Source of the DNA: an uncultured Burkholderiales bacterium
GTDB taxonomy: Bacteria; Pseudomonadota; Gammaproteobacteria; Burkholderiales; Burkholderiaceae_D
Length of the DNA stretch: 5,726 nucleotides
Direction of reading: 5' to 3'
NCBI GenBank assembly: GCA_937872165.1
Contig: CALMOR010000068.1
Span: forward strand, 1-5,726
Numbering within the stretch: the first letter of the stretch is position 1; the number at the start of each line of letters is the position of its first letter. The notes beneath the pieces were generated by a model, which saw nothing but the letters and a program-made list of their open reading frames with translations, was not told where the DNA came from and ran no database searches. Shown here in pieces: positions 4,927 to 5,726 of this stretch. The position numbers and the translations under genes are program-made.

Positions 4927-5726
4927 CGGCGGTCGGCGGCAGGCGCTCGATCGCGAAGACCTCGACCGACGAAGCCTTGCCGTGGAAGACCACCTGCCCG
5001 ACCGACGTCGCGGCCACGCCCGCGTGTCCGCCGTCGAGCGTCGCGGCCTCGACGAGGATGTCGTGGGCCACCTGCCTGGTGTGCGCTTCGAGACGGGCCG
5101 CGAGGTTGACCGTGTCGCCGACGCAGGTGTACGTCGCACGGGTCTGCGTGCCGGTATAGCCCGCGATCAGCGCGCCCGACGCGATGCCGATGCCGATGCG
5201 GATCGCTCCCTTGCCGACGGCCGCGCGCTCGGCGTTGAAGAGGCCGATCATCTCGATCATCTCGAGCGCCGCCTCGACCGCGCAGCGCCGATGGTCGTCG
5301 AGCGGCAGCGGCGCGCCGAAGATCGCCATCAGTCCATCGCCGATGATCTGGTTGACCACGCCGCCCGCGCCGTTGATCGCGTCGAACATCAGCGTGTACC
5401 AGGTGTTGAGGAGCTCGATGGTCTCGTCGGGCGGCTGCGATTCGGCCAGCGCCGTGAAGCCGCGGATGTCGCAGAACATGACCGACGCGTCGACGTGGCG
5501 GCCTCCGAGCGCGAAGCCCGAGCGCTCCAGGTCCTGCGCGACCTCGGACGTCGCGAAGCGGGCGATCAGTTGCTTCTGCCGGTCGCGCAGCCGCTTCTTC
5601 TCGAGGCTCGACGCGACCCGCGCCTTCAGCAGCACCGGGTCGACCGGCTTGTAGAGATAGTCCTCGGCGCCGAGCTCGATGCAGCGCGCGACGTGCGCGA
5701 CGCCTTCGAGCGACGACGTGACGATG
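4892..5726 (-). CDS. Response-regulator receiver domain fused to class III adenylate/guanylate cyclase (N-terminus off window)
   Basis: The frame is open to the right edge; 277 C-terminal residues are visible. Residues 1 to about 38 are the end of a CheY-like receiver: IVTSSLEGV holds the switch Thr/Ser, and GAEDYLYKPVDP holds the conserved lysine K26. The phosphorylated aspartate is outside the window. A charged helical linker follows (LEKKRLRDRQKQLIARF, 41-57), then a class III cyclase catalytic domain from about 75 to 262. Metal-binding aspartates are D86 (MFCDIRGFT) and D130 (NQIIGDGLMAIFGAP); N207 and R211 in VNLAARLE are the transition-state residues. The position usually held by the adenine-contacting lysine is Q126, and T200 in YTCVGDTVN is the class IIIb-type residue. 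The protein should make a cyclic nucleotide, most likely cAMP, under phosphorelay control; substrate and activity are unproven. A Pro/Ala/Ser-rich tail ends it, overlapping the VOC gene by 35 bases. Confidence 0.92.
   Translation of the reverse strand, partial: IVTSSLEGVAHVARCIELGAEDYLYKPVDPVLLKARVASSLEKKRLRDRQKQLIARFATSEVAQDLERSGFALGGRHVDASVMFCDIRGFTALAESQPPDETIELLNTWYTLMFDAINGAGGVVNQIIGDGLMAIFGAPLPLDDHRRCAVEAALEMIEMIGLFNAERAAVGKGAIRIGIGIASGALIAGYTGTQTRATYTCVGDTVNLAARLEAHTRQVAHDILVEAATLDGGHAGVAATSVGQVVFHGKASSVEVFAIERLPPTAATPSPAASRRA

Noticed and set aside
4276..5139. Minus-strand open frame of 287 codons opposite the VOC gene
   Set aside because: Arg/His/Val-rich without family features; the VOC protein on the plus strand is convincing.

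Overview
The window is a very GC-rich stretch of bacterial chromosome with tightly packed protein genes. Strongly GC-ending codons, Gram-negative-type families (YfdC-like FNT channel, MntH, PhnB-like VOC protein, receiver-cyclase fusion) and short Shine-Dalgarno sites suggest a high-GC proteobacterium, perhaps a betaproteobacterium. That placement is inference; there is no rRNA or other lineage marker. I saw no tRNA, rRNA, CRISPR array, insertion sequence or phage gene.

Layout. (1) 2-565, plus: the C-terminal 187 residues of a biotin-dependent carboxyltransferase (acetyl/propionyl-CoA carboxylase beta type); its start lies left of the window. (2) 566-786: a non-coding gap with inverted repeats. 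(3) 787-2991, plus: a probable transcription unit of a hemerythrin-like di-iron protein, a small CGHC thioredoxin-like protein and a formate/nitrite-transporter-family (FNT) membrane channel. The hemerythrin gene is frameshifted in the sequence as given: its ATG and Shine-Dalgarno site are in one frame and its conserved body in another. One extra C in the CCCC run at 830-833 restores one smooth protein. (4) 2912-4228, minus: an Nramp-family Mn(II)/H+ symporter (MntH), tail-to-tail with and overlapping the FNT gene. (5) 4229-4476: the divergent intergenic region. (6) 4477-4926, plus: a PhnB-like glyoxalase-fold (VOC) protein. (7) 4892-5726, minus: the C-terminal part of a response-regulator receiver domain fused to a class III adenylate/guanylate cyclase, overlapping the VOC gene tail-to-tail and running off the right edge.

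How the genes may work together: hemerythrin-like iron protein, thioredoxin-like protein, anion channel and manganese importer fit an oxidative or redox-stress theme, but this rests on gene families and adjacency only. The carboxyltransferase, VOC protein and cyclase look unrelated.

Most of the window is ordinary. The points that merit a second look are the hemerythrin frameshift and doubtful C-terminus, a hairpin just upstream of the hemerythrin Shine-Dalgarno site whose loop complements that site, two stop codons embedded in perfect inverted repeats, two overlapping convergent gene pairs, and a Gln replacing the usual substrate-contacting Lys of the cyclase.
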